The notes under the pieces were generated by a model that had not been told where the DNA came from, made no database searches, and worked only from the letters and a program-made list of their open reading frames with translations. A stretch of DNA of 64,000 bases from CAVTUU01 sp045804965 (GTDB lineage: Bacteria > Chloroflexota > Chloroflexia > Thermomicrobiales > UBA6265): assembly GCA_045804965.1 (NCBI GenBank), contig JBJMMD010000033.1, positions 65,514 to 129,513 of the forward strand, in the 5' to 3' direction. This document shows positions 1 to 8,498 of this stretch, piece by piece (the stretch's first letter is position 1; every line of letters begins with the position of its first letter). The translations under genes and the position numbers were made by a program.

Positions 1-50
1 CTGCTCATTGATTCATGCGTCGTGTCACGATTCGGCTAGGGAGAACGCGC

Positions 51-2432
51 ATGGTTGCGGCGACCGAGGCCCCGGAAAAAATCGTTGGCAAGCCAATCAA
101 GCGGCGAGAGGATCCACGCCTAATTACCGGCGCCGGTTCATTTCTCGACGACATCAAACTTCCCGGCATGTCCTACGCCGCGGTCGTGCGCTCGCCATAT
201 GGACACGCGAACATTACGTCGATCGACACGAGCCGAGCTAAACAGATGCCTGGCGTGCTCGGCGTTTATATCGGCGAGGACTTTCTCGACCTGAACCCAC
301 TTCCTTGCGCGTGGCAAGCGGGCGGCGTGACAAATAACGTCAATACGCCGCGAGTGCTCGCGGTTAGCAAGACGCTTTATGTCGGCGATCCGGTGGCAGT
401 CGTGATCGCCGAGAGCCAAAACCAGGCAGTTGACGCCGCGAACGCGGTGGACGTGAAGTACGAACCGTTGCCCGTCGTCACCGATGCCGAGAAGGCAACC
501 GAGGTCGGCGCTCCGCAGTTGCACGAAAACGCGCCAAACAACGTTGCCATGCACTGGCAGTGTGGCAAGTCTGCTGAGGAAGTCGATGCCGACCTAGCGA
601 ATGCCGAGGTTCAGATCAGCCAGCACCTGGTCAATCAACGGCTGATTCCGACGCCGATCGAAACGCGAGGCGCGATCGGCCGATACGATCCTGGCACCGG
701 CGACTACACGCTCTGGGCAACGTCGCAGTGCCCCCATATCATGCGCCTCCTACTCACCGCGTTCGTGTTTGGCATACCCGAGCAAAAAATGCGCGTGATT
801 TCGCCCGATATCGGCGGGGGATTTGGCACCAAGATCTTTCTCTATTACGACATGGCGATGGTGCTCGCTCTCGCGAAGAAGATCGGCCGTCCTGTGAAGT
901 TTTACGAGGATCGGTCCGAGAATTACCTCTCAACAACCCATGGCCGCGACCATTTGACTGACGTCGAGATTGGGGCGTCGAAGGACGGCAAGATCGCCGC
1001 GCTCAAGGTCACGACTTACGCCAATCTCGGCGGATACCTCTCGACCATCGCGCCTGGGATCCCGACGACCCTCTACGGCCGCATGATTTCCGGTGGCTAC
1101 AAGATCCCGAGCATTCATGTTGGCGTGACCGGCGTTTACACGAACACTGCCATGGTCGACGCGTACCGCGGCGCTGGGCGGCCTGAAGCGACATTTGTCA
1201 TCGAGCGTGCATGCGATCTTGTCGCCGGCGCCACAGGACTTGACCCTGCGGAGGTCCGGCGCAAAAACTTCATTCAGCCAAATGAATTTCCATACGACAC
1301 AGGCGTCGGCATGCTTCCTTACGACAGCGGCAACTACGAGCCAGCTCTTGACAAAGCGTTGGCGGCTGTCGGCTATGACCGACTTCGCGCGGACCAAGCT
1401 TCGAGACGGCAGGCGGGCCACAATAAGCTGCTTGGTATTGGGCTCTCGTCCTACATCGAAGTCTGCGGGGTTGCGCCCTCGAAGTGGATCGGGCTGCCAG
1501 GCGAAGGTTGGGGCGCCGGTCTCTGGGAAAGCGCCAACGTCAAGGTCCACCTGACCGGCAAGGCGGTGGTGACAACAGGTTCGCTGCCGCATGGTCAGGG
1601 GCACGAAACGACATTTGCGCAGATTGTGGCTGACGAGCTGGGCGTGCCATACGACGATGTGCAGATCATGCACTCAGACACGCTGGGCACGCCGTTTGGA
1701 TACGGGTCGTACGGCAGCCGGTCGCTTGCCGTTGGGGGGATAGCCATCTTCAAAAGCGTCGAAAAAGTGAGAGAAAAGGCAAGACTGCTCGCCGCACACA
1801 TGCTCGAAGCGGCGGAAGACGACGTCGTGTACGAAAACGGCAAGGCATTCGTCAAAGGTGCGCCGGACACGGCGAAGACAATTCAAGAGATCGCGCTGCA
1901 GGCGAGCGTGGCCTATAGCCTGCCCGATGGGATGGAGCCATTTCTGGACGAAACGACCTATTACGATCCGCCGAATTGCACCTTCCCGTTTGGCACGCAT
2001 ATTTGCGTAGTCGAAGTCGACAAGGATTCAGGCGAGATCGCGCTCAAGCGTTACGTCGCGGTCGATGACGTCGGGAACGTCGTGAATCCCCTTATCGTCG
2101 ATGGCCAGGTCCACGGCGGCATCGCCCAAGGTCTCGCTCAGGCGCTGTACGAAGGCGCTCACTACGATGAGAATGGCTCGCTTCTGACAGGAACGATGAG
2201 CGACTATGCAATTCCGAAGGCGAGGATGGTTCCCACTTACGAGCTTTCGCGTACGGTGACGCCGTCGCCAACGAATCCGATGGGCGTGAAAGGCGCGGGC
2301 GAGGCTGGCACGATTGCCTCCACGCCCGCGGTCGTGAATGCCGTCGTCGATGCGGTTTCGCATCTCGGCATCAAGCATATCGACATGCCGTTGACGCCGG
2401 AGCGCGTCTGGCGAGCCATTCAGCAGGCGTAG
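51..2432 (+). CDS. coxL: CO dehydrogenase-like molybdopterin large subunit (CoxL form II)
   Basis: This is the molybdopterin-binding large subunit of a xanthine-oxidase-family hydroxylase. The active-site loop reads AYRGAGRPE near residues 365-373. That is the form II signature; true form I CO dehydrogenases carry AYxCSFR. Also visible are the N-terminal RREDPRLITG segment, GGGFGTK, and a C-terminal GVKGAGEAG where the catalytic Glu is expected. The length of 793 residues is normal. The ATG at 51 follows an AGGGAGA ribosome site; the frame also opens at 15, without one. The FAD subunit follows 38 bases downstream. No 2Fe-2S subunit lies between them, so it may be upstream of the window. The substrate cannot be deduced; form II enzymes are often not CO oxidisers. 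Confidence 0.92.
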   Translation: MVAATEAPEKIVGKPIKRREDPRLITGAGSFLDDIKLPGMSYAAVVRSPYGHANITSIDTSRAKQMPGVLGVYIGEDFLDLNPLPCAWQAGGVTNNVNTPRVLAVSKTLYVGDPVAVVIAESQNQAVDAANAVDVKYEPLPVVTDAEKATEVGAPQLHENAPNNVAMHWQCGKSAEEVDADLANAEVQISQHLVNQRLIPTPIETRGAIGRYDPGTGDYTLWATSQCPHIMRLLLTAFVFGIPEQKMRVISPDIGGGFGTKIFLYYDMAMVLALAKKIGRPVKFYEDRSENYLSTTHGRDHLTDVEIGASKDGKIAALKVTTYANLGGYLSTIAPGIPTTLYGRMISGGYKIPSIHVGVTGVYTNTAMVDAYRGAGRPEATFVIERACDLVAGATGLDPAEVRRKNFIQPNEFPYDTGVGMLPYDSGNYEPALDKALAAVGYDRLRADQASRRQAGHNKLLGIGLSSYIEVCGVAPSKWIGLPGEGWGAGLWESANVKVHLTGKAVVTTGSLPHGQGHETTFAQIVADELGVPYDDVQIMHSDTLGTPFGYGSYGSRSLAVGGIAIFKSVEKVREKARLLAAHMLEAAEDDVVYENGKAFVKGAPDTAKTIQEIALQASVAYSLPDGMEPFLDETTYYDPPNCTFPFGTHICVVEVDKDSGEIALKRYVAVDDVGNVVNPLIVDGQVHGGIAQGLAQALYEGAHYDENGSLLTGTMSDYAIPKARMVPTYELSRTVTPSPTNPMGVKGAGEAGTIASTPAVVNAVVDAVSHLGIKHIDMPLTPERVWRAIQQA

Positions 2433-2470
2433 CAGGCGCCGAGGCGACCAAGCTTTGGAAGGAGAATGCG

Positions 2471-3322
2471 GTGTTTCCGAGTGAATTCGAATATTACCGG
2501 GCGTCGAGCGTCGACGAGGCGATTAAGCTCCTCGGCGATCATCCAGACGCCAAGATCATTGCCGGCGGTCATTCGCTCCTGCCGGCGATGAAGCTCAGGC
2601 TTGCCGCGCCGACGGGCTTGGTCGACATCGGTCACATCGAGAATCTGCATGGAATCTCGGTCAATGGCGGCGCCACGATCGGTGCACTCACGACCTATCG
2701 CGAGCTCGAGGACGCCCAAGAGCTCAAGAGCCAATTTCCGATTATTGCCGAGACCGCGAACGTCGTCGGTGATCCGGCGGTTCGCTCGCGCGGCACTCTG
2801 GGCGGGTCACTCGCGCACTCTGACCCCGCGGCCGATTTCCCAGCGGTGATCCTCGCGCTCGGCGGTTCGGTGAAGGTAGTCGGGCCATCCGGTGAGCGCA
2901 CGATTAGCGCCGACGATCTGTTCGTCGATCTCTTCACCACCTCGCTGGCAGAGGACGAGCTGTTAACGCAGGTGGTCATTCCGAGCCCGAGCGGGCACAT
3001 TGGGATGGCGTATGAGAAGCACTCCCATCCCGCGTCGGGATATGCCGTCGTCGGAGTAGCGGTCGTGCTGGGCATAAGCAACGGCACCTGCCAATCGGCG
3101 CGGATCGCGATCACCGGTGCCACGACGAAGGCGACCCGGGCAACCGCGGCAGAGCAAGCGCTGGTCGGCCAGCCGCTCAACGCAGACACCGTCGCGAACG
3201 TGGCTGAGCATGCGGCGGATGGGATCGAGGCCAATGGCGACATTTACGCATCGGCAGAGTACCGTACCCATCTGGTGAAGGTCTACGCGAAGCGAGCGTT
3301 GATGCGGGCGGCGGGACTCTAG
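2471..3322 (+). CDS. coxM: FAD-binding medium subunit of CoxL-type hydroxylase (CoxM)
   Basis: This is the FAD-binding subunit that passes electrons from the iron-sulfur subunit during molybdo-hydroxylase turnover. The protein opens with FPSEFEYYRA, then AGGHSLLPAMKLRL, the first flavin-binding stretch. A second flavin motif, TLGGSLAHSDPAADFPA, lies near residues 110-126, and a CO_deh_flav_C-like tail follows. Its 283 residues match the family. The start is GTG, preceded by GGAAGGAGA. It follows coxL at 38 bases and is presumably co-transcribed. The next gene is convergent, so the pair ends the cox unit here. Confidence 0.9.
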   Translation: MFPSEFEYYRASSVDEAIKLLGDHPDAKIIAGGHSLLPAMKLRLAAPTGLVDIGHIENLHGISVNGGATIGALTTYRELEDAQELKSQFPIIAETANVVGDPAVRSRGTLGGSLAHSDPAADFPAVILALGGSVKVVGPSGERTISADDLFVDLFTTSLAEDELLTQVVIPSPSGHIGMAYEKHSHPASGYAVVGVAVVLGISNGTCQSARIAITGATTKATRATAAEQALVGQPLNADTVANVAEHAADGIEANGDIYASAEYRTHLVKVYAKRALMRAAGL

Positions 3323-3356
3323 CCATCCCCCAGACGAACGAGATAGTTACGCCGCT

Positions 3357-4076
3357 TCAAATTCTTGAGGCGCCGGGTAGTGTGTTCAGAGCATCCGGTC
3401 GCGAGGCAAGCCCAGCGATGATGTCTGCGGGGCAGTCGGTGCACAGTCCGTGCGCCCCGAGTTGCTGAACTCGCTCAGCCTCAAATATATCGTTCACGGT
3501 CCAAACGATGACGGGAAGGCTCCCTCCAGCAAATATGCGCGAAGACGATTCGTCGTAAGCGGTCGACAGGAGTGCGACCGCCGGTGCGTTAATGCTGCGG
3601 GCGAACTCGACTAATGGCGGATTCGCCAAAGCCGCGATCGGAATGAGATGAACCGTCTGAGAAATCGCCCGGAATGCGATCAAGATCTCAGGATCAAACG
3701 ATGAGAGCGTCCACCTCGCCCGAGGAAACCGTGCGAGCGTTGCCAGAACGATCGATTCGATGCCTGACTGTTTGACTTCGATGTCGAGATGGACTAGGTC
3801 CGCGACGAGGTCGAGCACTTCTTCGAGTTTGGGTACCGTCTCCCCATTTCCCGCATCCAACTGGCGAATCGTCGCAAGCGACAGCTCGTCGACGTTGCCA
3901 GCACCAGAAGTCGTCCGCGCCAAGTCTTGATCGTGCAGGACAACGGGAACGCCGTCGGCCGACGCGCGAACGTCAAATTCGAGACCATCGACGCCGGCAT
4001 GGATCGCCGCTTCGAACGAGGGCAAGGTGTTCTCGGGAAAGGTGGCTGGAGCGCCGCGATGGCCGTAGATCAACAC
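3357..4076 (-). CDS. Glycerophosphodiester phosphodiesterase
   Basis: This is a GDPD-family enzyme that would hydrolyse glycerophosphodiesters to glycerol-3-phosphate and an alcohol. The family signature is complete: YGHRGAPATFPENT at the N-terminus, then LEFDVRASADGVPVVLHD with the metal-binding Glu and Asp and the catalytic HD. The frame is open further upstream, but that extension would cover the hspR promoter. The GTG at 4074-4076, immediately before LIYGHRG, is therefore preferred, giving 239 residues, the usual family length. No signal peptide is seen, so it is probably cytoplasmic. A second, more divergent GDPD-like protein lies at 50.5 kb. Confidence 0.85.
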   Translation of the reverse strand: MLIYGHRGAPATFPENTLPSFEAAIHAGVDGLEFDVRASADGVPVVLHDQDLARTTSGAGNVDELSLATIRQLDAGNGETVPKLEEVLDLVADLVHLDIEVKQSGIESIVLATLARFPRARWTLSSFDPEILIAFRAISQTVHLIPIAALANPPLVEFARSINAPAVALLSTAYDESSSRIFAGGSLPVIVWTVNDIFEAERVQQLGAHGLCTDCPADIIAGLASRPDALNTLPGASRI

Positions 4077-4130
4077 TGATTCTCGTCTCCGTCCCGTTGA
4101 GAAACAAAGGAGCCGTTCTCCCGCACAAGG

Positions 4131-4160
4131 TTTGACACGGATCGTATCAAGCTTTATACT
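4131..4160 (+). promoter_or_regulatory. hspR-clpB promoter with HAIR-like operator
   Basis: A -35 box TTGACA (4132-4137) and a -10 box TATACT (4155-4160) are separated by exactly 17 bases. Overlapping the -35 box is an imperfect inverted repeat, TTTGACA-N7-TATCAAG (4131-4151). This matches the half-site/spacer layout of the HspR-binding HAIR element (CTTGAGT-N7-ACTCAAG). HspR bound here would block RNA polymerase. The ribosome site AAGGAG (4175-4180) then leads to the hspR ATG at 4187. Confidence 0.75.
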
Positions 4161-4186
4161 TCGGATGACGAAATAAGGAGCTAGGC

Positions 4187-4576
4187 ATGTCGACACGAAT
4201 CAACGAACCACTCTTTGTGATCAGTGTAGCGGCGCGCCTCGTGCAGATGCATCCGCAAACGTTAAGAAAGTACGAGCGGGAAGGACTGATTGTTCCATCG
4301 CGGACATCGGGCAACCTTCGTCTCTATTCTGATCGCGACATCGAGCTCCTGCGGCAGGTGAAATACCTCGTCGAAGACCGGGGGTTGAACCTTGCGGGCG
4401 TGCAGCTTGCTCTGCAATTGACAAATAAACTGCGCGCATTGCGAGAGCGCGCGCAGCAAGTCAATCAAGCGGGAGCTTCGGCAAAGTCTGTTCCCAGCGA
4501 CGAGCTTGCGGCTCAGATGGCGCTCCAATTCGACCAATTGTTGCTGCTGCTCGGTCATGTAGACGAGCCCCAGTAG
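4187..4576 (+). CDS. hspR: MerR-type heat-shock repressor HspR
   Basis: This is a 129-residue MerR-family regulator. The N-terminal winged helix contains VAARLVQMHPQTLRKYEREG, followed by SDRDIELLRQVKYL and the hallmark DRGLNLAGVQLALQL. A short coiled-coil tail follows. HspR represses chaperone operons, usually together with DnaK as co-repressor, by binding HAIR sites. The adjacent clpB only 39 bases downstream and the HAIR-like site over its own promoter support autoregulation of an hspR-clpB operon. In actinobacteria hspR more often follows dnaKJ-grpE; none of those genes is in this window. Confidence 0.9.
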   Translation: MSTRINEPLFVISVAARLVQMHPQTLRKYEREGLIVPSRTSGNLRLYSDRDIELLRQVKYLVEDRGLNLAGVQLALQLTNKLRALRERAQQVNQAGASAKSVPSDELAAQMALQFDQLLLLLGHVDEPQ

Positions 4577-4615
4577 GTTTATTTCACAGAGATCTTAGTT
4601 ACGAAGGACGAACAG

Positions 4616-7225
4616 ATGGCGACAAGCCAACGATTCACTGAAAAAGCCCAAGAGGCGCTGATCGCCGCCCAGCGCGAAACCGAGGAGAGGCGTCTCGCCC
4701 AACTTGAACCCGAAGCCCTCCTCTATGGACTCATTGCCCAGGCAGACGGAATCGTGCCCCAAGTCCTCCTAAAGGCGGATGCTGACCCGACGGTGATTGA
4801 GCGCGAGCTCGAAATTGAGCTCGCGCGCTTGCCCAAGTTGCAATACAGCGGCGAAGCGGCGCTGAGCGCGGCGGTGAAGCGTGCCCTGGATCAAGCGGAA
4901 AAGGAAGCGCGCCAACTCGGCGACGAATACATCAGCACCGAACATATCCTGTTAGGACTCATGCTTCAGGACCGAACGCCCGGTGTCCAGCTGCTCAAGC
5001 GCCACGGCGTGACCGTTGACAAGGCGAGAACCGCGCTTCGCGAGATTCGGGGCTCTCATCGCGTGACCGATCCGAACCCTGAAGGCAAGTATCAGGCGCT
5101 CGAGAAGTATGGACGCGATCTCACTCAGCTCGCGGAAAATGGCAAACTCGATCCGGTCATCGGCCGGGACGAAGAGATTCGCCGAGTCATCCAAGTTTTG
5201 TCCCGGCGGACGAAAAACAATCCGGTACTGATTGGTGAACCCGGTGTCGGCAAGACTGCGATCTCGGAAGGTTTGGCCCAGCGCATTACTCGCGGCGATG
5301 TCCCCGAAGGACTGAAGGACAAGCGGATTATCGCACTCGACATGGGCGCCCTCATCGCCGGCGCGAAGTTCCGTGGCGAGTTCGAGGAACGCTTGAAGGC
5401 TGTTTTGAAGGAGGTCCAAGACTCCGACGGCCAAATCATCCTCTTCATTGATGAGTTACACACCGTTGTCGGCGCTGGCCGAGCGGAAGGGTCGATGGAC
5501 GCGTCCAACATGTTGAAGCCGATGTTGGCGCGTGGTGAGCTCCATGCGATCGGCGCGACGACCCTCGACGAGTACCGCAAGTACATCGAGAAGGATGCGG
5601 CGCTCGAGCGCCGGTTTCAGCCCGTGTATGTTGGCGAACCAGGCGTCGACGACACGATCTCGATCCTTCGCGGACTCCGCGAACGTTACGAAGCGCACCA
5701 CAAGGTGCGGATTCTCGATTCCGCGCTCGTGGCGGCGGCGGTACTTTCCAATCGCTATATCACCGACCGATTCCTTCCGGACAAGGCGATTGACCTCGTG
5801 GACGAGGCAGCGTCCAAGCTGCGAATGGAAATCACCTCCATGCCGGCGGAACTTGACGAAGCCGAGCGGCGGATCATGCAGCTCGAAATTGAACGGGAAG
5901 CGCTGAAGAAAGAGAAGGACCAGGCTTCGCGCGATCGGCTGGAGGCGATTGAACGCGAACTGGCCGACCTCAAGGAAGAGCGCGATGCGCTTCGCTCGCG
6001 ATGGGATCAGGAGCGGCAGGCGATTCAAGCGATCTCTGAGCTTCGCGATCAAATGGATCAGACCAAGGTTGAAATCGAGCAAGCCCAGCGCGCCTATGAC
6101 TACAACCGGGCGGCGGAACTTCAGTACGGCAAACTTGTTCAACTTGGTGAGCAACTGAAGGAAGAAGAGCGCCGGCTGGAGCAGCTTCAATCCAAGGGCA
6201 AGTTGCTCAAAGAAGAGGTCGATGCAGAGGATATCGCCGAGGTTGTCAGCCGGTGGACGGGCGTTCCCGTCAGCCGCCTGATGGAAGGTGAGATCGAAAA
6301 ACTGCTCAAGATGGAAGATCGACTCCATTTCAGGGTCGTCGGCCAAGACGAAGCCATTTCAGCGGTCGCGAACGCGATTCGACGCTCGCGAGCCGGGCTT
6401 TCCGATCCCAACCGCCCGCTCGGGAGTTTCATTTTTCTTGGACCGACCGGTGTGGGCAAGACGGAACTTGCGCGCGCGCTCGCTGAATTCTTGTTCGATT
6501 CCGATCAGGCGATGATCCGCATCGACATGTCGGAGTATATGGAAAAGCACACGGTCAGTCGTCTGATCGGCGCGCCGCCGGGTTACGTCGGCTATGAGGA
6601 AGGCGGGCAGCTTTCGGAAGCCGTGCGGCGGCGACCGTACAGCGTCATCTTGTTTGACGAAATCGAGAAGGCGCACCCGGATGTCTTCAACGTGCTGCTC
6701 CAGATTCTCGACGATGGCCGCCTCACCGACGGCCAAGGCAGGGTGGTCGATTTCAAGAATACGGTCATCATCATGACTAGCAATCTCGGCTCGAGCTATC
6801 TCTCGAGCGCCACCGAAGCCGGTCAAGAAGAGCTGCGCCGAAACGTGATGGACGCGCTACATGCGAGCTTCCGGCCCGAATTCCTGAATAGGATCGACGA
6901 AGTCGTGATTTTCAAGCCGTTGAACCGCCAGCAGATCGGCGAGATTGTAGAGATTCAAGTGCGCAGGATCGCCGAGCGATTGACGGACCGCCACATCGCA
7001 ATCATGGTCACGCCGGCGGCGAAGGATTGGCTGGCCAACCGTGGTTACGATCCCGTGTTTGGGGCACGGCCGCTAAAACGACTGATCCAAAAGGAAGTGC
7101 TTGACCCGCTCGCCATGAAGGTGCTACGCGGCGAACTCCACGAAGGCGAACAAGTGCTGGTCGACGCCCAGAACGGACAACTCGTTTTCACAGCGAATAT
7201 GACTGAGGCGCCAATGGTCGCCTGA
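4616..7225 (+). CDS. clpB: Disaggregase chaperone ClpB
   Basis: This is the hexameric AAA+ chaperone that extracts polypeptides from aggregates together with DnaK. The order of its 869 residues is canonical. The Clp_N repeat domain (1-145) includes EYISTEHILLGL. AAA domain 1 has Walker A GEPGVGKT (207-214) and Walker B IILFIDE. A long coiled-coil middle domain follows at about 405-530. AAA domain 2 has GPTGVGKT (609-616), and the protein ends in the D2-small domain. The middle domain separates it from ClpA and identifies ClpB. It is the second gene of the HspR-controlled operon and is followed by a strong terminator hairpin. Confidence 0.97.
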   Translation: MATSQRFTEKAQEALIAAQRETEERRLAQLEPEALLYGLIAQADGIVPQVLLKADADPTVIERELEIELARLPKLQYSGEAALSAAVKRALDQAEKEARQLGDEYISTEHILLGLMLQDRTPGVQLLKRHGVTVDKARTALREIRGSHRVTDPNPEGKYQALEKYGRDLTQLAENGKLDPVIGRDEEIRRVIQVLSRRTKNNPVLIGEPGVGKTAISEGLAQRITRGDVPEGLKDKRIIALDMGALIAGAKFRGEFEERLKAVLKEVQDSDGQIILFIDELHTVVGAGRAEGSMDASNMLKPMLARGELHAIGATTLDEYRKYIEKDAALERRFQPVYVGEPGVDDTISILRGLRERYEAHHKVRILDSALVAAAVLSNRYITDRFLPDKAIDLVDEAASKLRMEITSMPAELDEAERRIMQLEIEREALKKEKDQASRDRLEAIERELADLKEERDALRSRWDQERQAIQAISELRDQMDQTKVEIEQAQRAYDYNRAAELQYGKLVQLGEQLKEEERRLEQLQSKGKLLKEEVDAEDIAEVVSRWTGVPVSRLMEGEIEKLLKMEDRLHFRVVGQDEAISAVANAIRRSRAGLSDPNRPLGSFIFLGPTGVGKTELARALAEFLFDSDQAMIRIDMSEYMEKHTVSRLIGAPPGYVGYEEGGQLSEAVRRRPYSVILFDEIEKAHPDVFNVLLQILDDGRLTDGQGRVVDFKNTVIIMTSNLGSSYLSSATEAGQEELRRNVMDALHASFRPEFLNRIDEVVIFKPLNRQQIGEIVEIQVRRIAERLTDRHIAIMVTPAAKDWLANRGYDPVFGARPLKRLIQKEVLDPLAMKVLRGELHEGEQVLVDAQNGQLVFTANMTEAPMVA

Positions 7226-7244
7226 GCCTATATTTGATCGAGCA

Positions 7245-7275
7245 GCGAGGACGGGAACCGCCGTCCTCGCTTCGT
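7245..7275 (+). terminator. Rho-independent terminator after clpB
   Basis: A perfect 10-bp stem, GCGAGGACGG (7245-7254) pairing with 7261-7270, closes a 6-base loop. A short T-rich stretch follows. It begins 19 bases after the clpB stop. Confidence 0.75.
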
Positions 7276-7336
7276 GTTCCGGGTATAATGCGCACGCGCC
7301 GACAAGAAAACTCCTCAATTTGCAAGCGAGGAAACC

Positions 7337-7471
7337 ATGGACGTCATTGTGACAATCATCCGAGCTGGCTTGATGATCGGGTTCCTCATTTTGGTCGTTA
7401 TTGCGATCGCCGCGCTCTTTATGGTCGTGTTCGGGATTGCCACCGGAATCGACGAGAACATCCAAAGCTAA
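7337..7471 (+). CDS. 44-residue single-pass membrane peptide
   Basis: This small open frame has an ATG after AGCGAGGAA and encodes 44 residues. It is almost entirely one hydrophobic helix (about residues 10-34, LMIGFLILVVIAIAALFMVV) with a short charged tail, IDENIQS. A TATAAT hexamer sits at 7284-7289 with no good -35 box. It lies between the clpB terminator and the IS5-type element. Its TAA stop (7469-7471) is one copy of the element's target duplication, so the frame would end the same way without the insertion. No family is recognised. Reality as a gene is supported by the ribosome site and membrane-helix composition only. Confidence 0.5.
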   Translation: MDVIVTIIRAGLMIGFLILVVIAIAALFMVVFGIATGIDENIQS

Positions 7472-7488
7472 GAGGACGTTTCAATACC
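7472..7488 (+). repeat. Left terminal inverted repeat of IS5-type element
   Basis: GAGGACGTTTCAATACC, directly preceded by the TAA target duplication. It is identical, as reverse complement, to 10356-10372. Confidence 0.92.
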
Positions 7489-7513
7489 CGCCGGGCGTGG
7501 CATCGTTCGGCCC

Positions 7514-8389
7514 ATAAAGCACGAAACCCTCGTCCCCGACAACCTCTGCGAGGCCATCGAGCCGTTCCTGCCAAAGGAACCGCCCAAGCCCAAGGGCGGC
7601 CGCCCCCGCGTGCCCGCTCGTGCCGCCCTCGCCGGCATCGTCTTCGTCCTCAAGACCGGCATCCCGTGGCAAATGCTGCCGACGGAGCTGGACTGCGGCA
7701 GCGGTTCGACCTGCTGGCGCCGGCTGCGCGACTGGCAAGAGGCCGGGGTCTGGGAGAAGCTGCACACCAGGCTCTTGAACTGGTTAGGCGATCAAGCCGA
7801 TATCGATTGGTCCCGGGCGAGCGTGGACAGCCTCAACGTTCGAGCAAAAAGGGGGGGCGAGCAGAGGGGCCCGAACCCGGTCGACTGGGTCAAGCCGGGC
7901 TCCAAGCACCACGTGGTCGTGGATCGGAACGGCCTCCCACTGGCGGTGCGCCTGTCGGCCGCCAACGCCCACGACAAGACTCAGTTGCTCCCCCTGATTG
8001 ACGAGATCCCGGCCATCATCGGCCCGCGCGGCAAGCCGGGGAGGCCCCGCAAGCGTCCCGCCAAGCTGCACGGCGACAAGGCGTACGATTCGTCGCCCCT
8101 ACGGCGTGCCTTACGTGCGCGAGGGATCACTCCGCGCCTGGCTCGTCGCGGCATCGAGTCGAGCGAACGATTGGGGCGGTACCGCTGGGTGGTGGAGCGG
8201 ACGCTACCATGGCTGCTCGGGTATCGTCGCCTCGGGGTGCGCTACGAGCGGCGGGCCGACCTTCTCCAGGGACTGCTCCACCTGGCGTGCGCCCTGCTCT
8301 GCGTCCGCTTCCTCGCCCCCCAACCGGGTGACGAGCGTGTCGCTGTCGGCGGGAGCGGCTCCGTCCCCAGGTGGCGCGGCGGTCGGTGA
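7514..8389 (+). CDS. IS5-family DDE transposase, lacking a standard start codon
   Basis: The reading frame is intact from the left terminal repeat to 8389, and its product aligns by eye with IS5/IS1031-type transposases. It has HETLVPDNLCEAIEPFLP, GRPRVPARAALAGIVFVL, a TGIPWQMLP segment and a WRRLRDWQEAGVWE segment. The catalytic DDE residues are in SVDSLNVRA, HGDKAYDS and RWVVERTL. The position where family members start with MKHETLV reads ATA here (7514), and no ATG, GTG or TTG occurs in frame until GTG at 7610. Initiation at 7610 would remove about 32 conserved residues. Translation may use AUA poorly or the copy may be immobile. The C-terminus carries about 25 extra residues after VRFLAP. 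Confidence 0.8.
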   Translation: MKHETLVPDNLCEAIEPFLPKEPPKPKGGRPRVPARAALAGIVFVLKTGIPWQMLPTELDCGSGSTCWRRLRDWQEAGVWEKLHTRLLNWLGDQADIDWSRASVDSLNVRAKRGGEQRGPNPVDWVKPGSKHHVVVDRNGLPLAVRLSAANAHDKTQLLPLIDEIPAIIGPRGKPGRPRKRPAKLHGDKAYDSSPLRRALRARGITPRLARRGIESSERLGRYRWVVERTLPWLLGYRRLGVRYERRADLLQGLLHLACALLCVRFLAPQPGDERVAVGGSGSVPRWRGGR

Positions 8390-8498
8390 CATTTCCCGGC
8401 CCGCTCCGTCTACCTGAGCGTATGCGCACCAGGCGGTCGGCGGGGCGTGGGACAGCGAGGCGCTTCCTTCCCGTCCGAACGTGGCTGACGCGTCCGGC

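Noticed and set aside
1..50. End of an upstream 2Fe-2S subunit gene
   Set aside because: The few codons before the coxL start do not show any recognisable CoxS C-terminus, so no partial gene is annotated.
5456..6346. A 296-codon frame antisense to clpB
   Set aside because: It lies fully within the clpB coding sequence, in a codon-bias shadow, with no motif.
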